A stretch of DNA of 64,000 nt from Exiguobacterium aurantiacum DSM 6208 (GCF_000702585.1 NZ_JNIQ01000001.1:2299001-2363000), one strand, 5' to 3'; counted from the first letter of the stretch, positions 8,908 to 18,412 are shown. Notes: generated by a model from the letters alone, not told the origin. Translations and numbers: made by a program.

Positions 8908-9924
8908 TTAGTCAAGCTTCTGATCGTACAAGAAGTCAACGAGTGCGTCTAACTCTTCATCACTGATTTGGCCTTCACTGAAGCCAGGCATGAGTGCGCC
9001 TTGTTTCAAACTTTGCGGGTCACGAATCCATTGTTTCAAGTCTTCCTCGTTGTTCTCGAGGTAGCCGATCAACCATTCGCGATCACCATAGTTCGTCAAG
9101 CTCGGCGCGACTTTCCCGCCCCCGTGACAGCTCAAGCAGCTTTCGACGTAAACGGCTTCGCCGACTGTGAGGTTTTCGTTGTTCGCTGTGAGGCGTTCCG
9201 CGTCTTCATCTTGCTTCGCTTTCATGTCCTCAAGCCACTGATCGTAATCAGCTTGGTCGAGGGCGATGACTTTGAAGTCCATGAGGGCGTGTGACGGACC
9301 GCAGAGCTCGGCACATTTTCCGTAGAACGTACCAGGTTCGTTCGCATGGAGCCACATCTCATTGTCGAGTCCTGGGTTCGTATCCGTTTTACCAGACAAG
9401 GCCGGTACCCAGAATGAGTGAATGACATCTTTAGACGTCAAGTTGATGCCGACACGTTTGCCTGTCGGGATAACGAGTTCTTGACCAGTGACGACACCGG
9501 CGTTCGGATATTCGAACTCCCACCAGTACAGGTTCGCCGTGACGTTGATTTCTTCTTCTTTTTTCGCTTCTTTCGCTTTCGCGAGCTCGACGGTCGTCGT
9601 GATCGTCGGTACAGCGAGAATGATAAGTAAAATGATCGGGACGACTGTCCAAATCAATTCGAGCGTGCTACTTCCTTCGACTTGCTTCGGAATCGAATCA
9701 TCTTTCCGACGGAACTTTAGAAGGACGTACACATAAATGACCGTAACGATGACGAGTACGAAGAGCATGATTGCCAAACTGATGAGAATGATCCGGAGCT
9801 GAATTTCAGCGCCTTCCCCCATCGGCTTCAATGCAGACAATCCCTCAACGCCGCAACCTGATAATAAGATCGCGAACATCATCATCGGGACAATGCCAAA
9901 CAGAAGCTTCTTAAATGATTTCAC
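8908..9924 (-). CDS. ctaC: Cytochrome c oxidase subunit II with fused cytochrome c domain (CtaC)
   Basis: A lipoprotein subunit II of the caa3 type, 338 residues. The signal ends in the lipobox LLSGC (Cys24), two membrane helices follow, and the periplasmic-side cupredoxin domain carries the CuA ligands in DVIHSFWVPAL and CAELCGPSHALM. A C-terminal cytochrome c domain has the heme motif CLSCH and a late Met (ALMPGFSEGQ). GTG at 9924 is preferred (GTGGGG 6 bases upstream); GTG at 9936 in frame is an alternative. Electrons pass from cytochrome c to CuA and on to CtaD. Confidence 0.94.
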   Translation of the reverse strand: MKSFKKLLFGIVPMMMFAILLSGCGVEGLSALKPMGEGAEIQLRIILISLAIMLFVLVIVTVIYVYVLLKFRRKDDSIPKQVEGSSTLELIWTVVPIILLIILAVPTITTTVELAKAKEAKKEEEINVTANLYWWEFEYPNAGVVTGQELVIPTGKRVGINLTSKDVIHSFWVPALSGKTDTNPGLDNEMWLHANEPGTFYGKCAELCGPSHALMDFKVIALDQADYDQWLEDMKAKQDEDAERLTANNENLTVGEAVYVESCLSCHGGGKVAPSLTNYGDREWLIGYLENNEEDLKQWIRDPQSLKQGALMPGFSEGQISDEELDALVDFLYDQKLD

Positions 9925-9995
9925 AACAATCCCCACTTTCTCCCAAAATGATGTGCAAAGGTTTCTATATAGTGAGTGTGACTATCAAAGTGCCG

Positions 9996-10925
9996 TCATG
10001 ACGAAGGCAGTGCCGTCAGCATGAGTGCGACAATCCACACGACTAAATAAATTAATGAAAAGAAGAACATTTTGTTCGCCCACTTGATCTCATCTTCGGC
10101 TTTAAATCCTTTTAAACCGAGATACAACCAGTAGCCCCCGAGACCGGCCGCGATGATGACGTAGACCGTACCGTAGTGCATAAAGAGGAGCGATGCCGGA
10201 ATGAGCGTCGCGATCCACCAAATGATTTGGCGCTTCGTAATGGCGAAACCGTTGACGACGGGCAGCATCGGAATGCCGGCCGCTCGATATTCTTCGACAC
10301 GTCGCATCGCGAGCGCGAGGAAGTGTGGCGGTTGCCACAAGAACATGACGAGGAACATGAGCCACGCATCAATGTGAAGCGCGGGATCGATGGCTGCCCA
10401 ACCGATGAGCGGCGGGACCGCTCCGGAGATGCTGCCGACGACCGTGTTCAACGTGTGTGTCCGTTTCAGCCACATCGTATAGATGACGACATAAAAAAAT
10501 GCCCCGATTAAACCGAATACCGCTGCCACATACGACACGATCAACAACATGAATGTCCCGACCGCAAGTTGCGTCAATCCGAGGAGCAAGATGCGCTCTC
10601 CTGAAATCTTACCGGTGACACTCGGTCGATCGTCTGTACGTCCCATCAAGTAATCGATATCACGGTCCACGAAGTTGTTTAGGTAACAACTCCCGGAAAT
10701 GACGAGTGCGCTGCCTAACATAGTTAATAAGAGCTGTGGCCAGACTTCAAATAAATAAAGTACCGGCGTATCACTCTGATATGTTGCTGCCACGAAGAAA
10801 CCGGCGAACACCAATAAAAGATTGGCGCGGACGATTCCCATTTTTGCGAGAGCAACATAGTCACGGAATGAGGCGGATTCTGTATATTCTACTTCTGCCA
10901 TCATTCCTGGGTTGACTTTTGTCAT
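9996..10925 (-). CDS. ctaB: Protoheme IX farnesyltransferase (heme O synthase) CtaB
   Basis: CtaB adds a farnesyl group to heme B to make heme O, the precursor of the heme A used by the neighbouring oxidase. It has 309 residues and about nine membrane helices. The UbiA-family aspartate motifs are NNFVDRDIDYLMGRTDDRP (about residues 84-102) and the loop KRTHTLNTVVGSISGAVPPLIGW. The ATG follows GGGGGGGTCAGT. It is the first gene of the leftward cta operon and faces ctaA across the regulatory region 10926-11257. Confidence 0.95.
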   Translation of the reverse strand: MTKVNPGMMAEVEYTESASFRDYVALAKMGIVRANLLLVFAGFFVAATYQSDTPVLYLFEVWPQLLLTMLGSALVISGSCYLNNFVDRDIDYLMGRTDDRPSVTGKISGERILLLGLTQLAVGTFMLLIVSYVAAVFGLIGAFFYVVIYTMWLKRTHTLNTVVGSISGAVPPLIGWAAIDPALHIDAWLMFLVMFLWQPPHFLALAMRRVEEYRAAGIPMLPVVNGFAITKRQIIWWIATLIPASLLFMHYGTVYVIIAAGLGGYWLYLGLKGFKAEDEIKWANKMFFFSLIYLVVWIVALMLTALPSS

Positions 10926-11080
10926 ACTGACCCCCCCACATAATCACGAAATCCTCGTATTCTTTTCACAGAAAAAACACAATATAAGCAAAGTACACCT
11001 AACTCATAACAAAGATACCATATTTTTAAAAAGAATACGTCGTTTATGCTTGTAAAATAGCGAGTTTTTTGTGACGAACG

Positions 11081-11096
11081 TGTGATAAATATCACA
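11081..11096. promoter_or_regulatory. FNR-type palindrome between ctaB and ctaA
   Basis: The sequence TGTGATAAATATCACA is a 7-bp inverted repeat around AA and matches the Bacillus FNR consensus TGTGA-N6-TCACA exactly. FNR is an oxygen-sensing regulator of the CRP family, so a site in the intergenic region of a terminal oxidase is meaningful. A weak -10 (TATTTT, 11059-11054 on the minus strand) would put the box centre near -41.5 for ctaB, the usual activator position. It is about 100 bases upstream of the ctaA -10. A different CRP-family protein could bind the same motif. Confidence 0.7.
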
Positions 11097-11155
11097 GTAA
11101 ATTCGCTTTACTAATACTAGAATAACGATTTTGATAGCGATTGCAAGCTTTTCCG

Positions 11156-11185
11156 TTTCGTTTTTCGGAACGAAAGCCGTATAAT
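11156..11185 (+). promoter_or_regulatory. ctaA promoter region with adjoining inverted repeat
   Basis: A perfect -10 TATAAT lies at 11180-11185, about 75 bases before the ctaA start; no good -35 is seen at 17-bp spacing. Immediately upstream TTTCGTT (11156-11162) and AACGAAA (11169-11175) form a 7-bp inverted repeat over the expected -35 position, so an activator or repressor may bind there. Nothing else coding is seen in the 332-bp gap 10926-11257. Confidence 0.5.
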
Positions 11186-11257
11186 AAGTATGGCGAAAAA
11201 AATAAGAACTGACAAGGCGCAATTGTTGTGATTTTTCTCAAAAGCAGGTGGTAACGA

Positions 11258-12157
11258 ATGCATAAAAAACTCGCACTCTTCTCAGGGTTTGTCACCCTCG
11301 GAATGATGCTCGTCCTCATCATGGGTGGAACCGTGACGAAGACTGACTCGGGAGACGGTTGCGGCACCGATTGGCCGCTCTGTCACGGGAAACTGATCCC
11401 GACAAACCCGAGCGTCGAGACGATGATCGAATATAGCCACCGGGTCGTGTCCGGCATCGAGGGCTTACTCATCATCGCCTTGACGATCTGGACGTTCGCG
11501 GTCGTCAAAAACCGGTTCGACGTCAAAGTGTTCGCGTTTCTCGCGTTCATCTTCATGTTGATCCAATCGATCATCGGCGCCGGTGCCGTCATCTGGCAAC
11601 AGTCGGACGCGATTCTCGCGCTCCATTTCGGGATCTCGCTCGTCTCGTTCGCGTCTCTCCTCATCTTGACGATTCTGTTATTCGAAGGGGAACGGGTCCA
11701 TAAAGCCGTATCCGAAAAATTAAAGATTCATTTGTACGGACTGACGATTTATACGATGGTCGTCGTCTACACGGGCGCTTACGTCCGTCACCTCGGCGCC
11801 ACGTACGCTTGCGTCGGCTGGCCGATCTGCGCGCAAGAAGTATGGACGTTCGAATCATGGGTGCAGATGGGCCACCGCATCATGGCGGCTCTTCTCGTCT
11901 TCTACACGTTATACGTTCTTTACTTAGCGCGTCGTGAGACGAACCGTCTCGTCGAACGCGGCATGTGGGCATCTTTATTCTTCATCTTGCTCCAAGTCGG
12001 CACCGGGGCGTGGATCGTCCTTGGGGGACACGCCACGTACGTCCCGTTGTTGCACGCGTTCTTGATCACTTGCTACTTCGGCATCATCTCCTATTTGGCG
12101 TATCATGCGTATCGGAGTACACGGCGCGCCGGACTCGCTCAGCGAGATATCGGTTAA
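11258..12157 (+). CDS. ctaA: Heme A synthase CtaA
   Basis: CtaA oxidises the C8 methyl of heme O to give heme A. The 299-residue protein has eight membrane helices in two four-helix halves, and each half carries paired histidines: YSHRVVSGIEG and ALHFGISL in the first, MGHRIMAALLV and LLHAFLITCYF in the second. Cysteine pairs in GCGTDWPLCHG and ACVGWPICAQE are as in Bacillus CtaA. The ATG follows AGGTGGTAACGA. It is monocistronic and ends at a shared terminator with the photolyase gene. Confidence 0.95.
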   Translation: MHKKLALFSGFVTLGMMLVLIMGGTVTKTDSGDGCGTDWPLCHGKLIPTNPSVETMIEYSHRVVSGIEGLLIIALTIWTFAVVKNRFDVKVFAFLAFIFMLIQSIIGAGAVIWQQSDAILALHFGISLVSFASLLILTILLFEGERVHKAVSEKLKIHLYGLTIYTMVVVYTGAYVRHLGATYACVGWPICAQEVWTFESWVQMGHRIMAALLVFYTLYVLYLARRETNRLVERGMWASLFFILLQVGTGAWIVLGGHATYVPLLHAFLITCYFGIISYLAYHAYRSTRRAGLAQRDIG

Positions 12158-12169
12158 TCGGACTATAAG

Positions 12170-12207
12170 AAAAGGACGACCTTCTGTCTCTAGAAGGTCG
12201 TCCTTTT
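12170..12207. terminator. Bidirectional terminator between ctaA and the photolyase gene
   Basis: A 15-bp perfect stem (12170-12184 with 12193-12207) with A-rich and T-rich flanks serves the convergent ctaA and photolyase genes. Confidence 0.9.
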
Positions 12208-12211
12208 CTAT

Positions 12212-13567
12212 TCACTGGGCCTCTTTGAAGCGCTCGAGCGCCCGCGCTCGTGCCGCCTTATGGTCGACGATCGGATCTGTATAGCCACCCCGCTCGCTCG
12301 CGTCCGGAAAATGAATCGCCTTCGCGTCGAGATGGTCCAGCTCAGGCACAAACTTTCGGATGAACGTCCCGTCTTTGTCGAACTTTTCCGATTGAATCGT
12401 CGGATTGAAAATACGGAAGTACGGTACGGCATCCGTCCCGACCGAGGCGGCCCATTGCCAACCGCCAACGTTCGAGGCGGCCTCATAGTCGATCAATTTC
12501 CGTTCAAAGTAACGCTCCCCTTTACGCCAATCGATGAGGAGGTGCTTCGACAAGAACGAGGCGACAATCATGCGGAGCCGGTTGTGCATCCAACCCGTCT
12601 CGTTCAATTGGCGCATCGCGGCGTCGACGATCGGATAGCCGGTCTCGCCTCGGCACCAACGGTCGAACTGTTCCTCGTTGTCCTCCCAGTCGAGGTGCTT
12701 ATACTTGTCGTTGAACGGCCGGTCTTTCAGGCCCGGGAATTGGACCATGATCATATAGTAGAACTCGCGCCACAACAGTTCATCGTAGTACGTGTCACGT
12801 CCTTTTGACTTCGGTGCGGCCAATACGGCGTCGGCGACGGTCCGAATCGACAAGACACCGGTCCGCAAATACGGGGACAATCGGCTCGTCCCGGCGATGG
12901 ACGGGATATCGCGGTCTTCGTCATACTGGTTGATCCGTTCGTCCACGAAGTCGGTCAGCCGTCGTTTCGCGGCCGTCTCCCCGAGCGCTTTCCATTCCCG
13001 CTCGCAGCGGTCGAACTGCTTCTTCAGTTCAGACGGGGCTTCGTTTTTTGTCGTGACGAGTCGTTTCAAACGGTCACGATTCACTTCATACGGTTTGGGC
13101 GGCATCTCTTCGTAGGCTGCCTTTTTGAACGGTGTATACACTTTGTACGGGTCGCCATCTTTTTTTGTGAAAGCGTTCGGCGCGAACAAATGGCGATCGA
13201 GCAACCGGACGACGAGCACGTCGTCCCCGAGTGACCCGATGACGTTGTCGTCCCGTTGTTTGAACGGTTCGACATACTCCGCGTTAAAATAAAGTGCACC
13301 CACCTCTCCGAGCTGATCGACGAACTCCTCCGCCGTCTCGGCTACAATCACTCGAAGACCGAGGCCGTGCTCTTCTAAGTCGTCCATAAAACGCTTCATC
13401 GTCGAGAAGTAATAGTCATGCCGCGTATCGAACGGATCGCAGTATTTCGGGTTAAGCCAAAATACGAACGCCACCTCGTCCCCTTCCTCCGTGTCTTTCA
13501 AAACCCGATGTAACATATGATTATCACTCAGTCGAAAGTCTGACCGGAACCAACATACTCGTCTCAT
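12212..13567 (-). CDS. Deoxyribodipyrimidine photolyase (class I cryptochrome/photolyase family)
   Basis: A 451-residue flavoprotein predicted to split cyclobutane pyrimidine dimers with light. The N-terminal alpha/beta antenna domain begins MRRVCWFRSDFRLSDNHML. The C-terminal FAD domain contains TSRLSPYLRTGVLSIR, LLWREFYYMIMVQFPG, CRGETGYPIVDAAMRQLNETGWMHNRLRMIVASFLSKHLLIDWRKGE and NVGGWQWAASVGTDAVPYFRIFNP, the motifs lining the FAD pocket and dimer site. The ATG follows GGGGAGAGAAAT. It replaces nothing in the Bacillus order and appears inserted between ctaA and pyc. Confidence 0.93.
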   Translation of the reverse strand: MRRVCWFRSDFRLSDNHMLHRVLKDTEEGDEVAFVFWLNPKYCDPFDTRHDYYFSTMKRFMDDLEEHGLGLRVIVAETAEEFVDQLGEVGALYFNAEYVEPFKQRDDNVIGSLGDDVLVVRLLDRHLFAPNAFTKKDGDPYKVYTPFKKAAYEEMPPKPYEVNRDRLKRLVTTKNEAPSELKKQFDRCEREWKALGETAAKRRLTDFVDERINQYDEDRDIPSIAGTSRLSPYLRTGVLSIRTVADAVLAAPKSKGRDTYYDELLWREFYYMIMVQFPGLKDRPFNDKYKHLDWEDNEEQFDRWCRGETGYPIVDAAMRQLNETGWMHNRLRMIVASFLSKHLLIDWRKGERYFERKLIDYEAASNVGGWQWAASVGTDAVPYFRIFNPTIQSEKFDKDGTFIRKFVPELDHLDAKAIHFPDASERGGYTDPIVDHKAARARALERFKEAQ

Positions 13568-13583
13568 ATTTCTCTCCCCTATC

Positions 13584-13615
13584 TAAAAAAGAAGCATAGC
13601 TCTGCTATGCTTCTT
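13584..13615 (-). terminator. Terminator of pyc
   Basis: GAAGCATAGC pairs with GCTATGCTTC around AGA on the minus strand and is followed by TTTTTT, just after the pyc stop. Confidence 0.9.
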
Positions 13616-13619
13616 CCCA

Positions 13620-16600
13620 TTATACAAACTCGATTAACAAGTCGTCACTTTGGAGTGTGTCGCCTTCTTTAATATGGATCGCTTTGATTTCTCCGTCTTG
13701 CGCCGCTTGAACCGTCGTCTCCATCTTCATCGCCTCGGTGACGAGTAGTTGTTCACCGCGGTGAACCCGGCTGCCTGGCTCGACGAGTACTTTCAACACC
13801 GACCCCGGCATTGACGCACCGACTTGTTTCGGGTTCGACCGGTCCACTTTCGGACGGCTCGTCGTCGCCGACTTCACGTTGACGTCTTTGATTTCGATTT
13901 CACGCGGCACCCCGTTCATCTCATACGAGACGAGACGGATGCCGTCCTCGTTCGCCGCGCTCACTTGAACGAGTTTGATGATGAGCGTCTTTCCGGTCTC
14001 GATTTCGACTTGGATCGTCTCGCCGACATTCAATCCATAGAAGAACGTCAACGTATCGAGCACCGACACATCACCGTACGTGTTCGTGTGCTTAATGTAA
14101 TCGTCGTACACTTTCGGATAGAGCGCATGGGCGAGCAACTCAAAGTCCGTGACCGGACGCTCGAACTTCTCGAACAACTCGGTCCGTGCCGCTTCAAAGT
14201 CGTACGGCTTGATCAGTTTACCTGGACGGACGTCGAGCGGTGCCTCCCCTTTCAAGATGGCTTGTTGCACATCAGCCGGGAAACCGCCCGGAGGCGTCCC
14301 GAGTTCGCCGCGCATCATCTCGACGACCGAATCCGGGAAGTCGAGCTGGTGGCCGCGCGTGACGACGTCTTGCTCCGTCAAATCGTGTTGGACCATGAAG
14401 AGTGCCATGTCCCCGACGACTTTCGACGACGGCGTCACTTTGACGATATCGCCGAACAACATGTTGACGCGGGCGTACATCGCCTTCACTTCGCCCCAAC
14501 GGTCGCCAAGACCGACCGCTTTCGCTTGTTGTTGCAAGTTCGAATACTGGCCACCCGGCATCTCATGCTCATACACCGATGGGTGCGGCGCGCGCATGTC
14601 GCTCTCGAACGGCTCGTAGTTGTGACGCACGTCTTGCCAGTAGTCGCTGATGACCTCATAATGCTTCACATCGACTTTCGGCTGGCGTTCGTGGTGGTCG
14701 AGCGCATAAATCAAACTGCCGCCCGAAGGTTGTGACGTCATGCCAGACATCGAGCTCGCCGCGACGTCGACGATATCGACGCCCGCATCCGTCGCCCGGG
14801 CGTACGTGAAGATCCCGTTCCCCGAAGCGTCGTGCGTATGCAAGTGAATCGGTAAGTCAACGGCGTCTTTTAACGCCGAGACGAGTGCGTACGCGGATTC
14901 CGGCTTGAGCAGACCGGCCATATCTTTGATCGCTAGAATATGGGCCCCGCTCGCCTCGAGTTGTTTCGCCAAGTCGACATAGTACGGCAAATGATACTTC
15001 GGACGGCTGCCGTCATATAGGTCGCCCGTGTAACAGATGGCGGCCTCGGCGACTTTCCCGGTCGGCAGTGTCGCATCGATGGCGAGTTGAATCGATTCGA
15101 TGTTGTTCAAGCTATCGAAAATACGGAACACGTCGACACCGGCGTATGCCGCTTCATGGACAAACTTCTCGATGACGTTGTCCGCGTAGTTTTTATAGCC
15201 GACGGCGTTCGCCCCGCGTAAGAGCATTTGAATCAACACGTTCGGCATCTTCTCACGGAGACGCATGAGTCGGACCCACGGGTCTTCTGACAAGAAGCGA
15301 TACGCGACGTCAAACGTCGCCCCGCCCCACGCTTCGACCGAGAACAGCTCCGGCATGAGCTTGCTCGTCGGTTCGGCGATGTTCAAAATGTCTTGCGTCC
15401 GCATCCGTGTCGCGAGCAGCGACTGGTGGGCGTCACGCATTGTCGTATCGGTCAAGAGAAGCTCCGGCTGACGTTTGATCCAATCGGCAAGACCGTCCGG
15501 ACCGAGCTCCGTCAAAATTTGTTTCGTTCCCGGTTTCGCCTCGGCGGGGAGGTCGTGCGGGATGCGGACCGAGCGGCTGATCGGCTTGTCTTTCAAACCG
15601 ACGCCTGGGAAGCCGTTCACGGTGACGTCCCCGATATAGTTCAGAAGTTTCGTCCCGCGGTCTTTCCGTTTCGGGAAGACGAACAGTTCCGGTGTCTCAT
15701 CGATGAACGACGTGTTGTAATCGCCGCTAATGAAATTCTGATGTTTCATCACGTTGATCAAAAACGGGATGTTCGTCTTGATGCCACGGATCCGGAACTC
15801 GTTCAAGTTACGCACCATCTTCGCTGCCGCCTGTTCGAACGTCATTCCGTGCGTCGACAATTTGACGAGGAGTGAGTCGTAGTATGGCGAAATCTCAGCC
15901 CCGACATACGCGTTCCCGCCGTCAAGTCGGACACCGAAGCCGCCTGGTGAACGGTACGCCATGATTTTCCCTGTGTCCGGCATGAAGTTGTTGGCCGGGT
16001 CTTCCGACGTGACACGGGACTGAATCGCATAACCGAGCAGTTTGATGTCTTCTTGTTTCGGCATGTGGATGACGTCGCCGTGGAGCGACTCCCCTTGCGC
16101 GATCATGAGTTGCGTTTGAACGATATCGAACCCGGTCACCATCTCGGTGATCGTATGCTCGACTTGGACACGCGGGTTGACCTCGATGAAATAGAACGAC
16201 TCGTCTTCCGTGACGAGGAATTCGACCGTACCGGCGTTAATGTATCCGACGTGACGCATCAGTTGGACCGCCGCATCACAGATCGCTTGCCGCGACTGTT
16301 CCGACAACGTCACACACGGTGCGACTTCGACGACTTTTTGGTGACGACGTTGGACCGAACAGTCACGCTCGAACAAATGAATGATGTTGCCGTGGTCGTC
16401 CCCGAGAATTTGCACCTCGATGTGCTTCGGACGTTCGACCAATTTTTCTATGTACACTTCGTCCGAACCGAACGCTTGCTTCGCTTCTGACTTGGCCCGC
16501 TCGATCAAATCTTTCATCTCAGCTTCTGAACGGATGACGCGCATCCCGCGCCCGCCGCCCCCCATCGAGGCTTTGACCATGAGCGGGAAGCCGTGCTCGT

Positions 16601-17054
16601 TCGCGAAGGCGAGCGCGTCCTCGTAAGACGTGAGCGGACCGTTAGATCCCGGGATGACCGGAAGACCGGCCGCGATCGCGCTTTGACGCGCCCGGACTTT
16701 GTCCCCGAACGCATGCAAATGCGATTCGTTCGGGCCGACGAAGATGATTCCTTCTTCGCGGCAGCGACGGGCGAGGTCAATGTTTTCCGATAAGAATCCG
16801 TATCCTGGATGGATCGCGTCAGCCCCCGACTGTTTCGCGATCCGGATGACGTCTTCGATGTCGAGATACGCATCGATCGGCTTTTTATCAAGCCCGATCA
16901 AATACGCCTCATCGGCTTTAAAGCGGTGCAATGACCCGCTATCTTCCTGTGAATAGACAGCGACGGTGCGCATCCCTAATTCTGACGCCGCCCGGAATAC
17001 TCGGATGGCAATCTCGCCTCGGTTGGCTACAAGCAACTTAGTAATTGGTTTCAA
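13620..17054 (-). CDS. pyc: Pyruvate carboxylase
   Basis: Biotin enzyme of 1144 residues making oxaloacetate from pyruvate and bicarbonate with ATP, the main anaplerotic step. Domains in order are biotin carboxylase (KLLVANRGEIAIRVFRA, ATP-grasp loop GGGGRGMRVI, FIEVNPRVQVEHT), carboxyltransferase (LLTDTTMRDAHQSLLATRMRT, metal ligands in HLHTHDASGNG), the allosteric linker and the biotinyl domain with EAMKMETT near the end. The TTG at 17054 follows GGGGGGATTTAG and gives the usual length; an in-frame TTG at 17087 lacks a site. It is 36 bases behind ftsW, as in Bacillus (ylaO-pycA). Confidence 0.97.
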   Translation of the reverse strand: MKPITKLLVANRGEIAIRVFRAASELGMRTVAVYSQEDSGSLHRFKADEAYLIGLDKKPIDAYLDIEDVIRIAKQSGADAIHPGYGFLSENIDLARRCREEGIIFVGPNESHLHAFGDKVRARQSAIAAGLPVIPGSNGPLTSYEDALAFANEHGFPLMVKASMGGGGRGMRVIRSEAEMKDLIERAKSEAKQAFGSDEVYIEKLVERPKHIEVQILGDDHGNIIHLFERDCSVQRRHQKVVEVAPCVTLSEQSRQAICDAAVQLMRHVGYINAGTVEFLVTEDESFYFIEVNPRVQVEHTITEMVTGFDIVQTQLMIAQGESLHGDVIHMPKQEDIKLLGYAIQSRVTSEDPANNFMPDTGKIMAYRSPGGFGVRLDGGNAYVGAEISPYYDSLLVKLSTHGMTFEQAAAKMVRNLNEFRIRGIKTNIPFLINVMKHQNFISGDYNTSFIDETPELFVFPKRKDRGTKLLNYIGDVTVNGFPGVGLKDKPISRSVRIPHDLPAEAKPGTKQILTELGPDGLADWIKRQPELLLTDTTMRDAHQSLLATRMRTQDILNIAEPTSKLMPELFSVEAWGGATFDVAYRFLSEDPWVRLMRLREKMPNVLIQMLLRGANAVGYKNYADNVIEKFVHEAAYAGVDVFRIFDSLNNIESIQLAIDATLPTGKVAEAAICYTGDLYDGSRPKYHLPYYVDLAKQLEASGAHILAIKDMAGLLKPESAYALVSALKDAVDLPIHLHTHDASGNGIFTYARATDAGVDIVDVAASSMSGMTSQPSGGSLIYALDHHERQPKVDVKHYEVISDYWQDVRHNYEPFESDMRAPHPSVYEHEMPGGQYSNLQQQAKAVGLGDRWGEVKAMYARVNMLFGDIVKVTPSSKVVGDMALFMVQHDLTEQDVVTRGHQLDFPDSVVEMMRGELGTPPGGFPADVQQAILKGEAPLDVRPGKLIKPYDFEAARTELFEKFERPVTDFELLAHALYPKVYDDYIKHTNTYGDVSVLDTLTFFYGLNVGETIQVEIETGKTLIIKLVQVSAANEDGIRLVSYEMNGVPREIEIKDVNVKSATTSRPKVDRSNPKQVGASMPGSVLKVLVEPGSRVHRGEQLLVTEAMKMETTVQAAQDGEIKAIHIKEGDTLQSDDLLIEFV

Positions 17055-17090
17055 ACTAAATCCCCCCATTTTAGTAGTGGTATACAAGAA

Positions 17091-18326
17091 TTACCTTACG
17101 ACATGCAAAGATGAGCTTTGAACATTTTCTTCTGACTTCTCCCGGACTTCCGCGCGTCTCGTCGCTTCCCGGTGCCGATTTCGCATCGAGATGCTACTGA
17201 GCACGCCGAGTATACCCATCGTCATGACGAGCGATGTCCCGCCGTAACTGACGAGTGGGAGCGTCACCCCTGTCCCAGGGAACCAACCCGACATCGCCCC
17301 GATGTTGATGGCGGTTTGCACCATCAATTGGGCCGCGATACCGAACGAGACGAACATCGCAAAGTGATTGTCCGTATGGTTGGCGATGTTGATGGCGCGA
17401 AACGCGATGAAGAAGAGCAAAGCGAGCACGACGAGAACGCCGATAAAGCCTAATTCTTCGGCGATGATGGACATGATGTAATCCGTCTCCGGTTCAGGTA
17501 AGTATCCGTATTTCTGATAACTATTCCCGAGTCCGACACCGGTCAATCCGCCATGGACGATGGAGATGATGGACATGAGCAGCTGATGCCCGTATCCTTC
17601 CGGGTCCATGAACGGGTTGAACACGACATTGATTCGACTGACTTGATTCTCTGTGAAGAAGAATGTGTACATCACGTACACGAACCCGATTCCGGCAAGG
17701 ATCGCCGGGACGATGATACGCAGCGGCGCACCGACTGCGAGCCAAATCATGAACATGATCGCTCCGAGGACGAATAACCCACCGTGGTCCGGCTGGCCGT
17801 TGATGGCGATGGCGTATGGGAGAAAGAAATAGATCGACGGGATCAAGAAGAATGCCCCGACTTGGGCCCGCCACCCTTTCTTCACGATGGCCGCCCGTCC
17901 GATCCGTCCAGGCAATCCTTTCAATTCATCGTTCCACAGTTGGTGATAATAGTTCGCCAAGAGCAAGATGAGCGCGAACTTGGCGATCTCGACCGGTTGC
18001 ATCGTGAATCCGCCGACGACGAGCCAGGCTCTTGCGCCGTTAAGCGGCGGCATCGCCCACGTCACGAACAAGAGCACGACCGTAACAAAATAGAGACCGT
18101 ACAAGATGTGGGTTTTGCGGAAATTTTCGTAGCGGAACATTGTCGCGATCAAATAGGCGAAAATCCCAATCCCGACATAGATGAGCTGTCGGTAGAACAG
18201 GCTGCTGTTCGCATAGTCCCCACGATTCCATACGCTCGCACTGTAAATCATGACCGAGCTGAGCCCGACGAGCATGAGTACGGCGATAAACAACGTAAAA
18301 TCAAAATACTGAAATCTCGTTTTCAT
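17091..18326 (-). CDS. ftsW: FtsW/RodA/SpoVE family SEDS glycosyltransferase, FtsW
   Basis: A 411-residue SEDS-family peptidoglycan glycosyltransferase with about ten membrane helices that polymerises lipid II with a partner class B PBP at the septum. Visible family motifs are KTHILYGLYFV with NGARAWLVVGGFTMQPVEIAKFALILLLANYY, the large external loop holding PLNGARAW, and the C-terminal FPGTGVTLPLVSYGGTSLVMTMG. Position directly before pyc and near ylaN corresponds to Bacillus ylaO (FtsW), which favours FtsW over RodA. No sporulation genes are nearby, so SpoVE is unlikely. Confidence 0.9.
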   Translation of the reverse strand: MKTRFQYFDFTLFIAVLMLVGLSSVMIYSASVWNRGDYANSSLFYRQLIYVGIGIFAYLIATMFRYENFRKTHILYGLYFVTVVLLFVTWAMPPLNGARAWLVVGGFTMQPVEIAKFALILLLANYYHQLWNDELKGLPGRIGRAAIVKKGWRAQVGAFFLIPSIYFFLPYAIAINGQPDHGGLFVLGAIMFMIWLAVGAPLRIIVPAILAGIGFVYVMYTFFFTENQVSRINVVFNPFMDPEGYGHQLLMSIISIVHGGLTGVGLGNSYQKYGYLPEPETDYIMSIIAEELGFIGVLVVLALLFFIAFRAINIANHTDNHFAMFVSFGIAAQLMVQTAINIGAMSGWFPGTGVTLPLVSYGGTSLVMTMGILGVLSSISMRNRHREATRRAEVREKSEENVQSSSLHVVR

Positions 18327-18365
18327 CTTTTCACTTCCTTATGTACAGCAATCCGCAACCTGTTA

Positions 18366-18408
18366 TAAAAAAATACTCAAACAGCGCCGCTTGCACAGTT
18401 TGAGTATA
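18366..18408 (-). terminator. Terminator of ylaN
   Basis: ACTCAAAC pairs with GTTTGAGT around a 17-base loop on the minus strand, followed by a TTTTTTT run. It isolates ylaN from ftsW. Confidence 0.85.
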
Positions 18409-18412
18409 AGGT

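Noticed and set aside
14272-14499. Minus-strand frames inside pyc and similar long frames inside pdh and cta genes
   Set aside because: High GC at codon position 3 produces long shadow frames; they lack ribosome binding sites and conserved residues, and the real genes cover the same bases.
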